64,000 nucleotides of DNA from contig NZ_CP101824.1 of the NCBI RefSeq assembly GCF_024498195.1, positions 434,001 through 498,000 of the forward strand, given 5' to 3'. The position numbers and the translations under genes were made by a program. This DNA comes from Halovivax cerinus. GTDB taxonomy: Archaea > Halobacteriota > Halobacteria > Halobacteriales > Natrialbaceae. Under the pieces are notes generated by a model. That model made no database searches. It saw only the letters and a program-made list of their open reading frames with translations, and was not told the origin of the DNA. This document shows, piece after piece, positions 54,699-63,509 of the stretch. Every line of letters starts with the position of its first letter. The first letter of the stretch is position 1.

Positions 54699-57600
54699 AT
54701 GACCAATCGACGGACACAGCTGATAGCGGTGGTGGTCGCGTGCGTTCTGGCGGTATCCGTCGCGGCCCCGGTCGTCGCGACGGCCACGACTCCCCAGCAA
54801 CCGGCGGGCACGCTGGACGTGAGTTCGGCCGCCTCGACCGACGCGTCGACGGCGACGATCGATACCGCCCTGCAGCGTGAGACGGGCACGACGAACGTCG
54901 TCGTCCGATTGCCGACGGCCGACGAGTCGGCACTCGACGGGGATCGGGCGTCGGTGATCGAGACACTGCGATCGCACGCGAGCCGGACGCAGGCACCGGT
55001 CCTCGACGAACTCGAACGGACAGACGGCGTCACCGTCGAGCGAACCTGGTGGATCGCCAACGCGATCGCGGTGACGGCCGATCTGGACCGGGTCGAACTC
55101 ACCGATCTCGCGACGATCGACGGCGTCGAACGACTGCACGCGAATCGACAGTTCGAGGCGCCAGCGCCGATCGAAGCGAGCCCGACGACGGCGGCCGTCC
55201 AGAACACCACGTACGGACTGGACCAGATCGACGCGCCGGACGCCTGGGACGAGTTCGACGCGACTGGCGATGGCGTTCGCGTCGCCGTGGCTGACACTGG
55301 CGTCGACGCGAGCCACCCGGACATCGAACTCGCCGAGGAGGACGGCTGGACCGACCTGGCCGGCAACTCCTCCGAGCCGGTGGACAACCACGGACACGGC
55401 ACGCACGTCAGCGGGACGATCTCGGGCGGCAACGCCTCTGGCACGGCGATCGGCGTCGCCCCCGACGTCGAACTCGGCGTCGCGCGCGTCTGTCTCACCG
55501 GTTCCTGTGACGGCCAGGCGATCCTCGATTCCTTCGAGTGGGCCGTCCAGACCGATTCGGACGTCCTGAGCATGAGTCTCGGCGGGCCGCTCACGGGCGA
55601 GTACGTCGAACCGGTCCGGAACGCGATGGCGGCGGATACGCTCGTCGTCGCCTCGATCGGTAACTCCGGCGAAGGCACCGCGGGCTCGCCCGGTGCCGTC
55701 TACGACTCGATCGCCAGCGGCGCGACGAACGAATCCGCGAACGTGACGGACTTCTCGGGCGGCATGCTGATCGACACCGACGAAACCTGGGGCGACGCCG
55801 CACCCGAGGCGTGGCCGGACGAGTACATCACGCCCGACATCGCCGCACCGGGCGACCAGGTCTTCAGTTCGAACGCGAACGGCGGGTCGATGTGCGGCGA
55901 CGTCGAGTACTGCGAGGTGAGCGGGACCTCGATGTCCGCGCCGCACAAGAGCGGTGCCGCGGCGGCGATCATGTCCGCTGCCAGCGACGAGCTCGGGCCG
56001 TACGAGGTCAAAGACCTCATGATGGAGACGGCCTGGAAACCCGACTACTGGGACGAATCGATGGCCCAGGACGCCATCGGTGATCGCGACACCCGCTACG
56101 GGGACGGCATCATCGACGTCTACACGGCGTCTGCGTTCGCCAACACGTCGGCGGGGATCGCCGGCACCGTTACCGACGACGGAGCGTCCGTCGCTGGCGC
56201 GACCGTGACGATCGACGACGAACTGTCCACCGAGACGGACGCGAACGGGTCGTACGAGGTCACACAACTACCCGGTACCCACACCGTCGGTGTCGAAGCG
56301 TTCGGCTACGCCGACGCGGAGCGGACGGTGACGATCGAGAACCACAGTCACGTCGCACAGAGGGACGTCGAACTGACCCCCGTCGTCGACGCGGAGGTTA
56401 CCGAGGATCAGCCCGATCGCATCGAGAGCGGCGACGAACTCTCGACCTCACTGTCCGTGGCCAACCTCGAATCCATCGTCGTCGATCCGACGGGCGACTA
56501 CGACCCCGCAGACGCCACGCTCTCCGTAAACGGCGACGAGACGGCGTTCGGCGAGCCCGTCACGTTCGACGAACCCTACACGGGCGACCTCGACGTGACG
56601 GTCGAGACGACGGAGGACACCGCAGGCGAACTCGGCCTCGAACACACGCTCTCCGGCCTCGACGACAGCCTGACGATCGAGACCGGGCCGACGAGCGTCT
56701 TCGAGGAGCTCGTCCCCGTCGCAGTACTCGACGACGGCGAGACGTACGGGCCGGACGTCGCCGAGACGCTCTCGGAGACGCTTCCGATGCGGTACGACGT
56801 CTCCGTCGTCACCTCGGACGACCTGCTCGCTTCGAACGCGAGCGACTACGAGGCGATCGTCGTCCAGCAAATCGACCCCGCCGCGGCCGCGGACTTCGTC
56901 GACGAGACGGAGACGACCGACGTCGGCGTGGTCTACCTCGACCAGTGGGGCTCGGCCAGTAACGGTGTGCCCGCCCACTCGGACGTGACGGGGAACCCCG
57001 AATCGACGTTCCAGGACGACTTCGGGCCCGCTCCGGTCGTCTACGAACTCGAAGCCGACCACCCGATCTTCGACGGTGTCGGCAACGCGAGCGACGTCGT
57101 CGACGTCCATCACGGGGCCTTTACCGACATGTCCTGGTTCGAGAACACGTCGTTCGACGTCATCGCGTCGACCGGCGATCAGGACGGTATCGTCGGCGAG
57201 GCCGTCGCCGTCGACGACGAGAGCGCGACGGTCTTCGCCTCCGGGCTCGGATACACGCCGTTCGTCGGTGCGGGCGACTACACCGAGACCGCCGACACCA
57301 TCCTGGCGAACAGCGTCCTGTACCTGACCGGGACCGACGAGGCCGAGGCGACGATCTCGGCAGAAGACGTCACCACCAGTCCGGGTGAGCGGGTCGACGT
57401 CGATCTCTCGGTCGACACGGCCATCGCTGGCTACGAGACCGCCGTCGAGTTCGACCCGGACGTCGTCCAGGTGACGGACGTCGACGGCGTCGACATGGCC
57501 GATCCGGTCACGAACGTAGACAACGAGGCGGGCGTCGTCTCGCTCGCCCAGGGACAGGCCACCGACGTCCCAGCGCCGACGGTCGCGACGATCGAGTTCG

Positions 57601-57932
57601 AACACGTCGGCGACGCCGGCGACGAAACCGATCTCGCCTTCGACGAGGACGAGACGGCTGTCAACGATCAGAACGGCCACCTGACCGTCGCGACGGACGA
57701 CGGCTCGATCGGCGTCGCGCCGTGTACCCCCGGCGACGTCAACGCCGACGGCGAGGTCACGAGCTACGACGTGACGCTCACCCAGCAGTACATCGTGGGC
57801 CAGGAACCGACGGACGAGTTCCACGAGGCCTGTGCGGACGTCAACGACGACGGCGTCGTCACCCCGGCTGACGTGAGCCTCATCCTCGAGGACATCGTCG
57901 CCACCCACGGCCCGGAGGCCATCGCCGGCTAA
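54699..57932 (+). CDS. Secreted subtilisin-type protease with cohesin and dockerin (protease 5)
   Basis: 1077 residues, more diverged than proteases 1-3. The signal peptide has an Arg pair (TNRRTQLIAVVV), so Tat export is conceivable. S8 catalytic residues are D199, H233 and S411 (GTSMSAPH). A regulatory-like beta domain (about 486-560), an extra domain of about 105 residues rich in Asp/Thr (560-668), the amidotransferase-like domain (673-880), a cohesin (about 881-1005) and a dockerin (about 1008-1070; DVNADGEVTSYD, DVNDDGVVTPAD) follow. The dockerin helix residues differ from those of the others (LTQQYIVGQEP and LILEDIVATHG), so it may have another partner specificity. Confidence 0.9.
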   Translation: MTNRRTQLIAVVVACVLAVSVAAPVVATATTPQQPAGTLDVSSAASTDASTATIDTALQRETGTTNVVVRLPTADESALDGDRASVIETLRSHASRTQAPVLDELERTDGVTVERTWWIANAIAVTADLDRVELTDLATIDGVERLHANRQFEAPAPIEASPTTAAVQNTTYGLDQIDAPDAWDEFDATGDGVRVAVADTGVDASHPDIELAEEDGWTDLAGNSSEPVDNHGHGTHVSGTISGGNASGTAIGVAPDVELGVARVCLTGSCDGQAILDSFEWAVQTDSDVLSMSLGGPLTGEYVEPVRNAMAADTLVVASIGNSGEGTAGSPGAVYDSIASGATNESANVTDFSGGMLIDTDETWGDAAPEAWPDEYITPDIAAPGDQVFSSNANGGSMCGDVEYCEVSGTSMSAPHKSGAAAAIMSAASDELGPYEVKDLMMETAWKPDYWDESMAQDAIGDRDTRYGDGIIDVYTASAFANTSAGIAGTVTDDGASVAGATVTIDDELSTETDANGSYEVTQLPGTHTVGVEAFGYADAERTVTIENHSHVAQRDVELTPVVDAEVTEDQPDRIESGDELSTSLSVANLESIVVDPTGDYDPADATLSVNGDETAFGEPVTFDEPYTGDLDVTVETTEDTAGELGLEHTLSGLDDSLTIETGPTSVFEELVPVAVLDDGETYGPDVAETLSETLPMRYDVSVVTSDDLLASNASDYEAIVVQQIDPAAAADFVDETETTDVGVVYLDQWGSASNGVPAHSDVTGNPESTFQDDFGPAPVVYELEADHPIFDGVGNASDVVDVHHGAFTDMSWFENTSFDVIASTGDQDGIVGEAVAVDDESATVFASGLGYTPFVGAGDYTETADTILANSVLYLTGTDEAEATISAEDVTTSPGERVDVDLSVDTAIAGYETAVEFDPDVVQVTDVDGVDMADPVTNVDNEAGVVSLAQGQATDVPAPTVATIEFEHVGDAGDETDLAFDEDETAVNDQNGHLTVATDDGSIGVAPCTPGDVNADGEVTSYDVTLTQQYIVGQEPTDEFHEACADVNDDGVVTPADVSLILEDIVATHGPEAIAG

Positions 57933-58058
57933 CGTCCGCGATACGGTCGACGGGTGAGTCCCGTCGATTCGACGGCACTCACCGTCCGACGGATTGTCGA
58001 ACGGGACGAACGACACCCGATCGACCCGCGTCACGCTGTGCCATCGCCGGCTAACGTC
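57918..58058. repeat. 19-bp direct repeat spanning the protease 5 stop codon
   Basis: GCCATCGCCGGCTAACGTC occurs at 57918-57936 (end of protease 5, including its TAA) and again at 58040-58058. The 103 bp between holds no gene. It may be a duplication or the footprint of a lost insertion. Confidence 0.7.
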
Positions 58059-58230
58059 GAACGCGACCGCGACGGTCGATCGCGACGCAGCGGTCTGCGG
58101 GTCGAACGCGGTCCCCACGGCTCGCCGGTCGAGTGCTCGTACCGCTCGGCCGGTCTCGCACGTCGCATCGATCGCTGGCCGCGTCCGCCGGCGAATCACA
58201 CCGTTTCGATACACAACCCACAGCTACCCG

Positions 58231-59109
58231 ATGACACCGCAGAACTCGACACCGTTCCGACTGCTACTCGTCGCGCTCGCCGTCACCGTCGCCGTCGGTG
58301 GCGTCCTCGCCGTCCCGGCCGCGGCGACGAACCACGCGACCGCCATCCAGCCCACGCCCGGTCCGACCGCCGGAGACGGACCGGACGTGACGACGGCCGC
58401 ATCGGCCGTCGATCGACCGGCCACGGCCGAGGATCAGGCCACCCCCGCCCCGGCAGCGACCGCCGCCGACCTTCGGCTCGAAGTAGTCGAACGTACGGAG
58501 TCGACGGTGACGGTGTCGCTCTCGACGACGGCCGAGGACACGATGGCCTACGCTGCCGGGCTGGCGTTCAATCCGGCCATCGTGACCGTCGAGTCGGTAG
58601 ACGGCGCCGACTTCTCGGCGCCGTACGCCAACGTCGAGGACGGGACGGTAACGTTCACGCAGTCGACGGTCCCCGACGACGCCGTCGACGCGCCGGAACT
58701 GGCCCGGATCACGTTCTCCGTCGTCGACGACGGCGAGACGACGCTCGCGTTCGTCGACGACGACACGGTGGTCGAGAACGTCGACGCCGAATCGATTCCC
58801 CTGTCCACGCAGGGCGTCACGATCGACGTCGACGGCGGTTCGGGCGGTCTCCCCGGCCCGGGAGAGACGGGAACGGACGACGAGCGCGACTCGGCGGACG
58901 TGACGGTTCCGGAGACGAACGGATCGGCAGGTGACGACGCCACCGACGACCCGGCAGGAGACGGGAGCGACGGTGGGTCGGCCGGCGCCGGTTCACCCGA
59001 TAGTGAATCGGTCGGAGGCGGTGACAACGGCGTCCCCGGATTCACGCCCGGCGTGGCCGCGGTCGCCATCGTGTCGTGTATCGGACTTCTGAGGAGCCGG
59101 TCCGGCTGA
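58231..59109 (+). CDS. Surface-anchored single-cohesin protein with PGF-CTERM tail (anchor 3)
   Basis: 292 residues from ATG 58231 (longer in-frame starts give an arginine-rich head). Signal peptide (about 10-32), a Thr/Ala/Pro-rich stretch, one diverged cohesin-like domain (about 80-200; LRLEVVERTESTVTVSLS, AYAAGLAFNPAIVTVESVDGADF, TVTFTQSTV), an acidic Ser/Gly/Asp linker, and PGFTPGVAAVAIVSC with a basic end (RSRSG). It lacks a dockerin and an enzyme domain. It closes the cluster and is the most diverged of the four anchored cohesin proteins. Confidence 0.82.
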   Translation: MTPQNSTPFRLLLVALAVTVAVGGVLAVPAAATNHATAIQPTPGPTAGDGPDVTTAASAVDRPATAEDQATPAPAATAADLRLEVVERTESTVTVSLSTTAEDTMAYAAGLAFNPAIVTVESVDGADFSAPYANVEDGTVTFTQSTVPDDAVDAPELARITFSVVDDGETTLAFVDDDTVVENVDAESIPLSTQGVTIDVDGGSGGLPGPGETGTDDERDSADVTVPETNGSAGDDATDDPAGDGSDGGSAGAGSPDSESVGGGDNGVPGFTPGVAAVAIVSCIGLLRSRSG

Positions 59110-59170
59110 CGAACTGGGACCGGCTCGACTGATGGATGAACGTAAAGATGTTCCAGCGTGAAGCCGACCC

Positions 59171-59257
59171 ATGGACAAGAATCAGGTCATCGCGATCCTC
59201 TTTGCGTTCCTGATGGTGTCGTCGGTCGTCGCCTACGGCGCCACGGCGCTCTTCTGA
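59171..59257 (+). CDS. 28-residue membrane micro-protein
   Basis: ATG 59171 to TGA 59257 encodes a short polar head (MDKNQ) and one hydrophobic helix (VIAILFAFLMVSSVVAYGATALF). This head-plus-helix form is one I have seen in haloarchaeal genomes as a tiny conserved hypothetical. It resembles an uncleaved signal anchor, with no known role. Confidence 0.6.
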   Translation: MDKNQVIAILFAFLMVSSVVAYGATALF

Positions 59258-59294
59258 GCGGCGGGGCGACACCGGCCGGGGCCATCCGATCGGT

Positions 59295-61154
59295 TCAGCC
59301 GTCGGTGTCCCAGACGTCTGCGAGCGGGCTCGATCGTGTCCGACCGGACCGCCTCGACGACGCGTCGGTCGAGTCGTGATCGGTGCCACCCGCGGAGCGG
59401 TCGACCGGCGACGCTCGTCGTGCGGACGCGGTCGACTCGCCGACCGCGGCTGCCGGATCGAACGGCGGCAGGTCGGGCGTCGACATGCGATCGACCTGCT
59501 CGGCGAACCAGTCGGGCGTGTCGGAGCGGGCCCGGTCGAAGCAGTCGAGCAGGCTCTCGTCTGCGAGGTAGGTCGCGCCGTAGTCGTCGGGCGCGCGGAC
59601 CACGCGACCGCAGGCCTGCATGACTGTCCGGAGCGTCGCCCGGTAGTACCAGGCCCACTGTCCCTCGGACAGTCGATGGGCGACGCGGGAGTCGCTCGTG
59701 TTCTGGAACGGCGCCTTACAGAGGACCTGCCAGCGCGCGAGATCGCCCTTCAGGTCGAGGGCCTCCTCCATCTTCACCGAGAGGAAGACGTCGGGATCGT
59801 CAGACGCTTTCCAGGCGTTCAGGGCGGCGTCCCGGCCGTCGCGGTCGTGCGTGCGAACCCGGGCACCGACGCCGAAGTCGTCGAGGAGAGCGGCGAGTCG
59901 CTCCTGGATGTCGTAGGAGTGGGCGTGGACGATGCCCTTCTCGTCGGGGTGGTTCGCCATGATGCGGACGATCGTGCGGGCGATCTTCGGAAGGGTCTCC
60001 TCGCGGTGCTCGTAGGTCATCTTCCCCTGCGTGACGTCGTACAGCGGCCGATTCTCGACGGGGAAGGTGTGGCCGACGTCGACGAGCGTGACGTCGTCGG
60101 GGTCGAGGCCGACCTGTCGGCAGAACGCGTCCTTGTTGAGGATCGTCGCCGAGAGGAGGGCGAACTTGTTTCCTCGGTCCCAGACGGTGTGCTGGAGGTA
60201 CTTTTCGGGGTTCATCGGCTTGATCGTCACGGGGCCGCCGGGCGGGTCGTCGGACGGCCCGCTGGCGTCGTCCGCTGTCTCGGCGGCAGTCGATGCGTCC
60301 TCCGGCGGCGCGGTCTGGTCGACCAGCCACGTCGTCGGGCTCTGCGGATCGCGATAGTCGGAGACGAACCAGTCGAGTTCGCCGATGAGTTCCTGGAGAC
60401 GGTCGCGCTCGCGAACCTCGGCGGGTGTGAGGCGTTCCTGGGCGAGCAGTTCGTCCTTTCGGCGGGTGCAGACGCCTGCGAGGTTCTCGGCGTATCTCGC
60501 CGCGCGTTCGATCGGGTCGTCGTCGGCCGCCTCGAGGTCTGGCACGCGCAGATCGTCCCAGAACGGAACGGTTCGGGGCCCGAGGTGGATCGTCGCGTAC
60601 ATCTCCGCCCACTCCGCGAGGCCGTGGGCCTCGTCGATGACGACGACGTCGCGCGTGCGAAAGACCTCGCTGCCCGCGGTCTGCATGAAGTACGCGAGCG
60701 TCATCGCCGCGATCTCGCGGTTCGAGGCGATGGCGCGATCGGAGAAGTACGGACAGCGGTGTTTGACGTCGCAGTCGTAGCCGCGCTCGCGCACGCAGGG
60801 GGCCTGGTTCACCGGCGTTCCCTCTTCACCGGGGAGGATGCAGCTGTAGTTGCCTTTCCCGCGGATGATGTTCAGGTCAGAGAGCAGATCGTCCTCCGCG
60901 ACGTCGTCTAGCTGAGAGACCTGCGGCGTGGTGTAGTAGGCGCCGCTGGCCTCGCTCGGGTCGGCCTCCTCGACGGTTCGGGCACAGCCCGCGATGGCGC
61001 GTGCGAGCAGCGACTTGCCGCTGCCCGTCGGCGCCCGCACGAAGACCACGTCGTTGCCGGCCGCGAACGCGTCGCGAATGTCCTGGAGGGCTCGTTCCTG
61101 GTTCCCGCGGTAACTCGGGGCGGGGAAGGCGTCGAAGATCCGCGCTGGTTGCAC
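59295..61154 (-). CDS. XPD/DinG-family iron-sulfur DNA helicase
   Basis: A 619-residue superfamily 2 helicase. Walker A is APTGSGKS (41-48). The DEAH box is at residues 174-177. Between them sit four cysteines (C105, C120, C128, C134), the spacing of the 4Fe-4S domain of XPD and DinG 5'-3' helicases. VMQACGRVVRAPDDYG near residue 510 is motif VI. The last 60 or so residues are Ser/Thr/Asp-rich and disordered. It likely serves DNA repair. It is not the canonical long XPD of other archaea, so I give no gene symbol. Confidence 0.88.
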   Translation of the reverse strand: MQPARIFDAFPAPSYRGNQERALQDIRDAFAAGNDVVFVRAPTGSGKSLLARAIAGCARTVEEADPSEASGAYYTTPQVSQLDDVAEDDLLSDLNIIRGKGNYSCILPGEEGTPVNQAPCVRERGYDCDVKHRCPYFSDRAIASNREIAAMTLAYFMQTAGSEVFRTRDVVVIDEAHGLAEWAEMYATIHLGPRTVPFWDDLRVPDLEAADDDPIERAARYAENLAGVCTRRKDELLAQERLTPAEVRERDRLQELIGELDWFVSDYRDPQSPTTWLVDQTAPPEDASTAAETADDASGPSDDPPGGPVTIKPMNPEKYLQHTVWDRGNKFALLSATILNKDAFCRQVGLDPDDVTLVDVGHTFPVENRPLYDVTQGKMTYEHREETLPKIARTIVRIMANHPDEKGIVHAHSYDIQERLAALLDDFGVGARVRTHDRDGRDAALNAWKASDDPDVFLSVKMEEALDLKGDLARWQVLCKAPFQNTSDSRVAHRLSEGQWAWYYRATLRTVMQACGRVVRAPDDYGATYLADESLLDCFDRARSDTPDWFAEQVDRMSTPDLPPFDPAAAVGESTASARRASPVDRSAGGTDHDSTDASSRRSGRTRSSPLADVWDTDG

Positions 61155-61336
61155 TGTCAGAGTGGGCGGCCGGGGTCGTCCTAAAGGTGACGACTGTCCA
61201 CGAGCGGTGACGGTCGCGATCGATTTTCCCCCGACGGTTCCACACGGTCGGTCGCGCCGACGGCCGAGGTACGCGCCGCTTACGAGGCAGTAGCTGGCCG
61301 ATTACGAATACCGTATCGGCCATCGGACCCGAGTGC
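61155..61336. other. Intergenic region upstream of the helicase
   Basis: No gene seen. It must contain the helicase promoter on the minus strand, and ends at the tRNA-like element. Confidence 0.3.
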
Positions 61337-61426
61337 GGAAGGGTCGCTCAGCGGAAAGAGCACCACGGTGCCACCCCGGCCCGTGGCGGCCGAGAGGCCG
61401 AGTGGCGTTCAAATCCCACCCCTTCC
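61337..61426 (+). pseudogene. Degenerate tRNA-like element
   Basis: GGAAGGG (61337-61343) pairs perfectly with CCCTTCC (61420-61426) as an acceptor stem. GCTC-AGCGGAAA-GAGC makes a D-arm, CCACG/CGTGG an anticodon stem, GGCC-GAGA-GGCC a long variable arm, and a TTCAAAT T-loop follows. But the anticodon loop has 14 nt and the T-stem has one extra C (GTGGCG against CCCAC). I therefore read it as a decayed type II tRNA (Leu/Ser-like) or a tRNA-derived attachment site, not as a working tRNA. Confidence 0.4.
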
Positions 61427-61803
61427 GTCGCGCGGTTCGGAGCGCCGGAGGCGCGAGAACCGCGATAGTGCGAACGGCGAAGCCGTGAGCCGCTTTTCCG
61501 AACGTCAGTGAGGAAAGCGGAGACTGTGGGATTTGAGCAGACGAGTCGCACGCACCCGAGCGAAGCGCGGTTCGGAACGAGTGCGAGGCCGAGCATACGC
61601 GAGGCATCGTGTCCGTGAACGGGGAGGAACGACCCGTGAACGAAGTGAGAACCGCGATGCGAACGGTGTAACCGTGAGCGAAGCGAGGGTGACCGTCTCG
61701 ACGCGTTCGAATCCCACCCCGTCCGTCGGCGCGGTTCGGAGCGCCGGAGGCGCGAGAACCGCGATAGTGCGAACGGCGAAGCCGTGAGCCGCGTTTCCGA
61801 ACG
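61407..61803. repeat. Direct repeat of about 98 bp starting in the tRNA-like T-arm
   Basis: Copy 1 is 61407-61504 and copy 2 is 61705-61803. Both run from GTTCRAATCCCACCCC through CGCGGTTCGGAGCGCC to GCCGTGAGCCGC and TTTCCGAACG, with only a few differences. They flank 200 bp without a convincing gene. A duplicated tRNA 3' end is the usual mark of site-specific integration, but no integrase is present. Confidence 0.75.
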
Positions 61804-61998
61804 ATGCGAGATTCGGAGCACCGACGGCGAGGCGGGAACGGAGTGACCGCCTCGAAAACGCGAACGGTGTAACCGTGAGCGAGCGATGGCGCGAGATCCT
61901 CGGTGCTGCGACCGGGGAGCGAGTGCGAGGACGAGCGTCGAAGTCGGTCCCGTCTGACCCGGGGTGAACGTTTTCGTCGCGGCGGCCGACGTGGGAGT
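61804..61998. other. Intergenic region after the direct repeat
   Basis: Repetitive GC-rich DNA with phrases such as GAACGGTGTAACCGTGAGCGA, also present near 61661-61683. No gene is supported. Confidence 0.3.
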
Positions 61999-62961
61999 AT
62001 GGACGTTCGATGTCGCGATTGTGCGGGCTGTTGTCTCGACTGGCGAGCGCTGGCCGAGACGCTCGCCGTCGACGACGAGGGTGGGTCGTCCGAATCGGGG
62101 GAGACGAGTGACGGCCGGCGCGGCCCGTTTCCGTCACTCGACGGCGTCTACAACCTCGTTCCGCTGGAGCGCGACGAGGTCAGCGCGTTCGTCGACGCCG
62201 GGCTGGGCGACGTCCTGACGCCGCGGTTGTGGGAGGCCGAGGAGGACGACCCGAACGTCGTGATCGGGACACACCGCGTCGCCGCCGTCCGGGGACGTCC
62301 CGCGTTCTTCGTGGGGCTGCGAAAGCCACCGAAACCGGTCGCACCGTTCGGCCGGACGGACGCCGCCTGGCTACCGACCTGCGCCTTCCTCGATCCGACG
62401 ACGCTGCAGTGTCGCATCCACGACGACGGCCTGTACCCGTCCGAGTGCGACGCGTACCCCGCACACAACGTGGCCCTCGGCCAGGAGACGGAGTGCGAAC
62501 GAGTCGAGGCCGCGACCGGTGAACAGCGGCTCCGGGACGCCGAGGGCGCGGGGGACGCGACCGGGGACGACGGCCTCCTCTTCGGACCGCAGGCGATCGG
62601 CGGGAAAGTGTTCTGTCACCCCGAGCCGGCCGAGATCGAGGGAGCCGTCGACCGGATCGCCCGGGGAGCGACGACGGCCGAGGACCGGGCGGAGTTCGTC
62701 GCGGTCGCCGCCGCGTCGAGCCCCGGGACGCTGGGACAGTCCCGACCCCACTACGAACGGGCACGCGAGGCGACGCTAGAGACGGACTCCTGGGCCGGCG
62801 AGGCGATCGCGGAGTGGACGCGACTCGCGAGAGACGGTCGGAGTGAAGCGGCCGGTGCGGTCGAAGTCGACGACCACCCGACCCCCCATCCCGCGCTGGC
62901 AGAACAGGTCGAAGGTGCACGCGGTGCGCCGGAGACGCCCGGGTGGGACACGACCGAGTGA
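61999..62961 (+). CDS. YkgJ-type cysteine-cluster protein
   Basis: 320 residues from ATG 61999. The N-terminal MDVRCRDCAGCCLDW and the later CAFLDPTTLQCRIHDDGLYPSECDAYP match the Cys-rich zinc or iron-chelating YkgJ family pattern (CxxCxxCC ... CxFL...CxIH...P..C). Haloarchaeal members are longer than bacterial ones, as here. The C-terminal 150 residues are acidic with no recognised motif. The function is not established. Confidence 0.8.
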   Translation: MDVRCRDCAGCCLDWRALAETLAVDDEGGSSESGETSDGRRGPFPSLDGVYNLVPLERDEVSAFVDAGLGDVLTPRLWEAEEDDPNVVIGTHRVAAVRGRPAFFVGLRKPPKPVAPFGRTDAAWLPTCAFLDPTTLQCRIHDDGLYPSECDAYPAHNVALGQETECERVEAATGEQRLRDAEGAGDATGDDGLLFGPQAIGGKVFCHPEPAEIEGAVDRIARGATTAEDRAEFVAVAAASSPGTLGQSRPHYERAREATLETDSWAGEAIAEWTRLARDGRSEAAGAVEVDDHPTPHPALAEQVEGARGAPETPGWDTTE

Positions 62962-63129
62962 AGCGGTCTGGACGATGAGCCGCTGTGGCCGGACGAGACT
63001 GTCTGTTCGAGTGAGACGGACTGGCCTGGTGAGACGGTCTGACCGGACGAGACTGTCTGATCGGGTGAGAAGCGGTGCGGAGACCGGTCGCGTCGCTACG
63101 GGGCGCTGGAGCGGTGAGAACGCGGACGT

Positions 63130-63303
63130 TCAGTTGGATTTTATCTCCTGGAACTGGTTCAACAGTGCCTCCGCAGAGTCACCGGAGTCGTACTCGACCT
63201 GTCCGTGGTAGATCGTGCGTTCGTCGTCGAAGTCGGCGTCGACCGTCGAGACCTGTTGTTCACGACGCTCGTGCTCGTCGTCGTCATAGGCACCCATTGA
63301 CAT
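63130..63303 (-). CDS. DUF5786 family small protein
   Basis: 57 residues from ATG 63303 (MSMGAYDDDEHERREQQVS...). The phrases DFDDERTIYHGQVEYDSGDSAEALLNQFQEIK match the conserved haloarchaeal DUF5786 proteins as I remember them. Very acidic and of unknown function. An in-frame ATG at 63297 (MGAY) is an alternative start. Confidence 0.82.
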   Translation of the reverse strand: MSMGAYDDDEHERREQQVSTVDADFDDERTIYHGQVEYDSGDSAEALLNQFQEIKSN

Positions 63304-63509
63304 GGTAGGTACACACAGTGTAGGGAGGAAGCCGATATCAATGTAACGGTCGTTCACGACAGTTCGGTCCCTGTATGAAACCCTAACGCACCCCGTACAG
63401 GGACGAGAACCGATCTCGATACGGTTTCCGACGGTGTCCGAACGGTCGGCCGCTCGCCGTCTCCGACCGAAGGCGAAGACGTATCAACTCGACCGGCCTA
63501 CACTATGGC

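Noticed and set aside
34051-59109. A true cellulosome for plant polysaccharides
   Set aside because: No glycoside hydrolase or carbohydrate-binding module is visible. All enzymes with recognised domains are S8 proteases.
61337-61426. A functional tRNA gene
   Set aside because: The acceptor and D-arm pair well, but the anticodon loop has 14 nt and the T-stem has an unpaired extra base. Kept only as a tRNA-like pseudogene.
61348-62137. Minus-strand frames across the tRNA-like direct-repeat region
   Set aside because: They repeat the same phrases (FAVRTIAVLAPPALRTA) because the DNA is duplicated. Composition is basic and Ser/Arg-rich, and there is no start signal.
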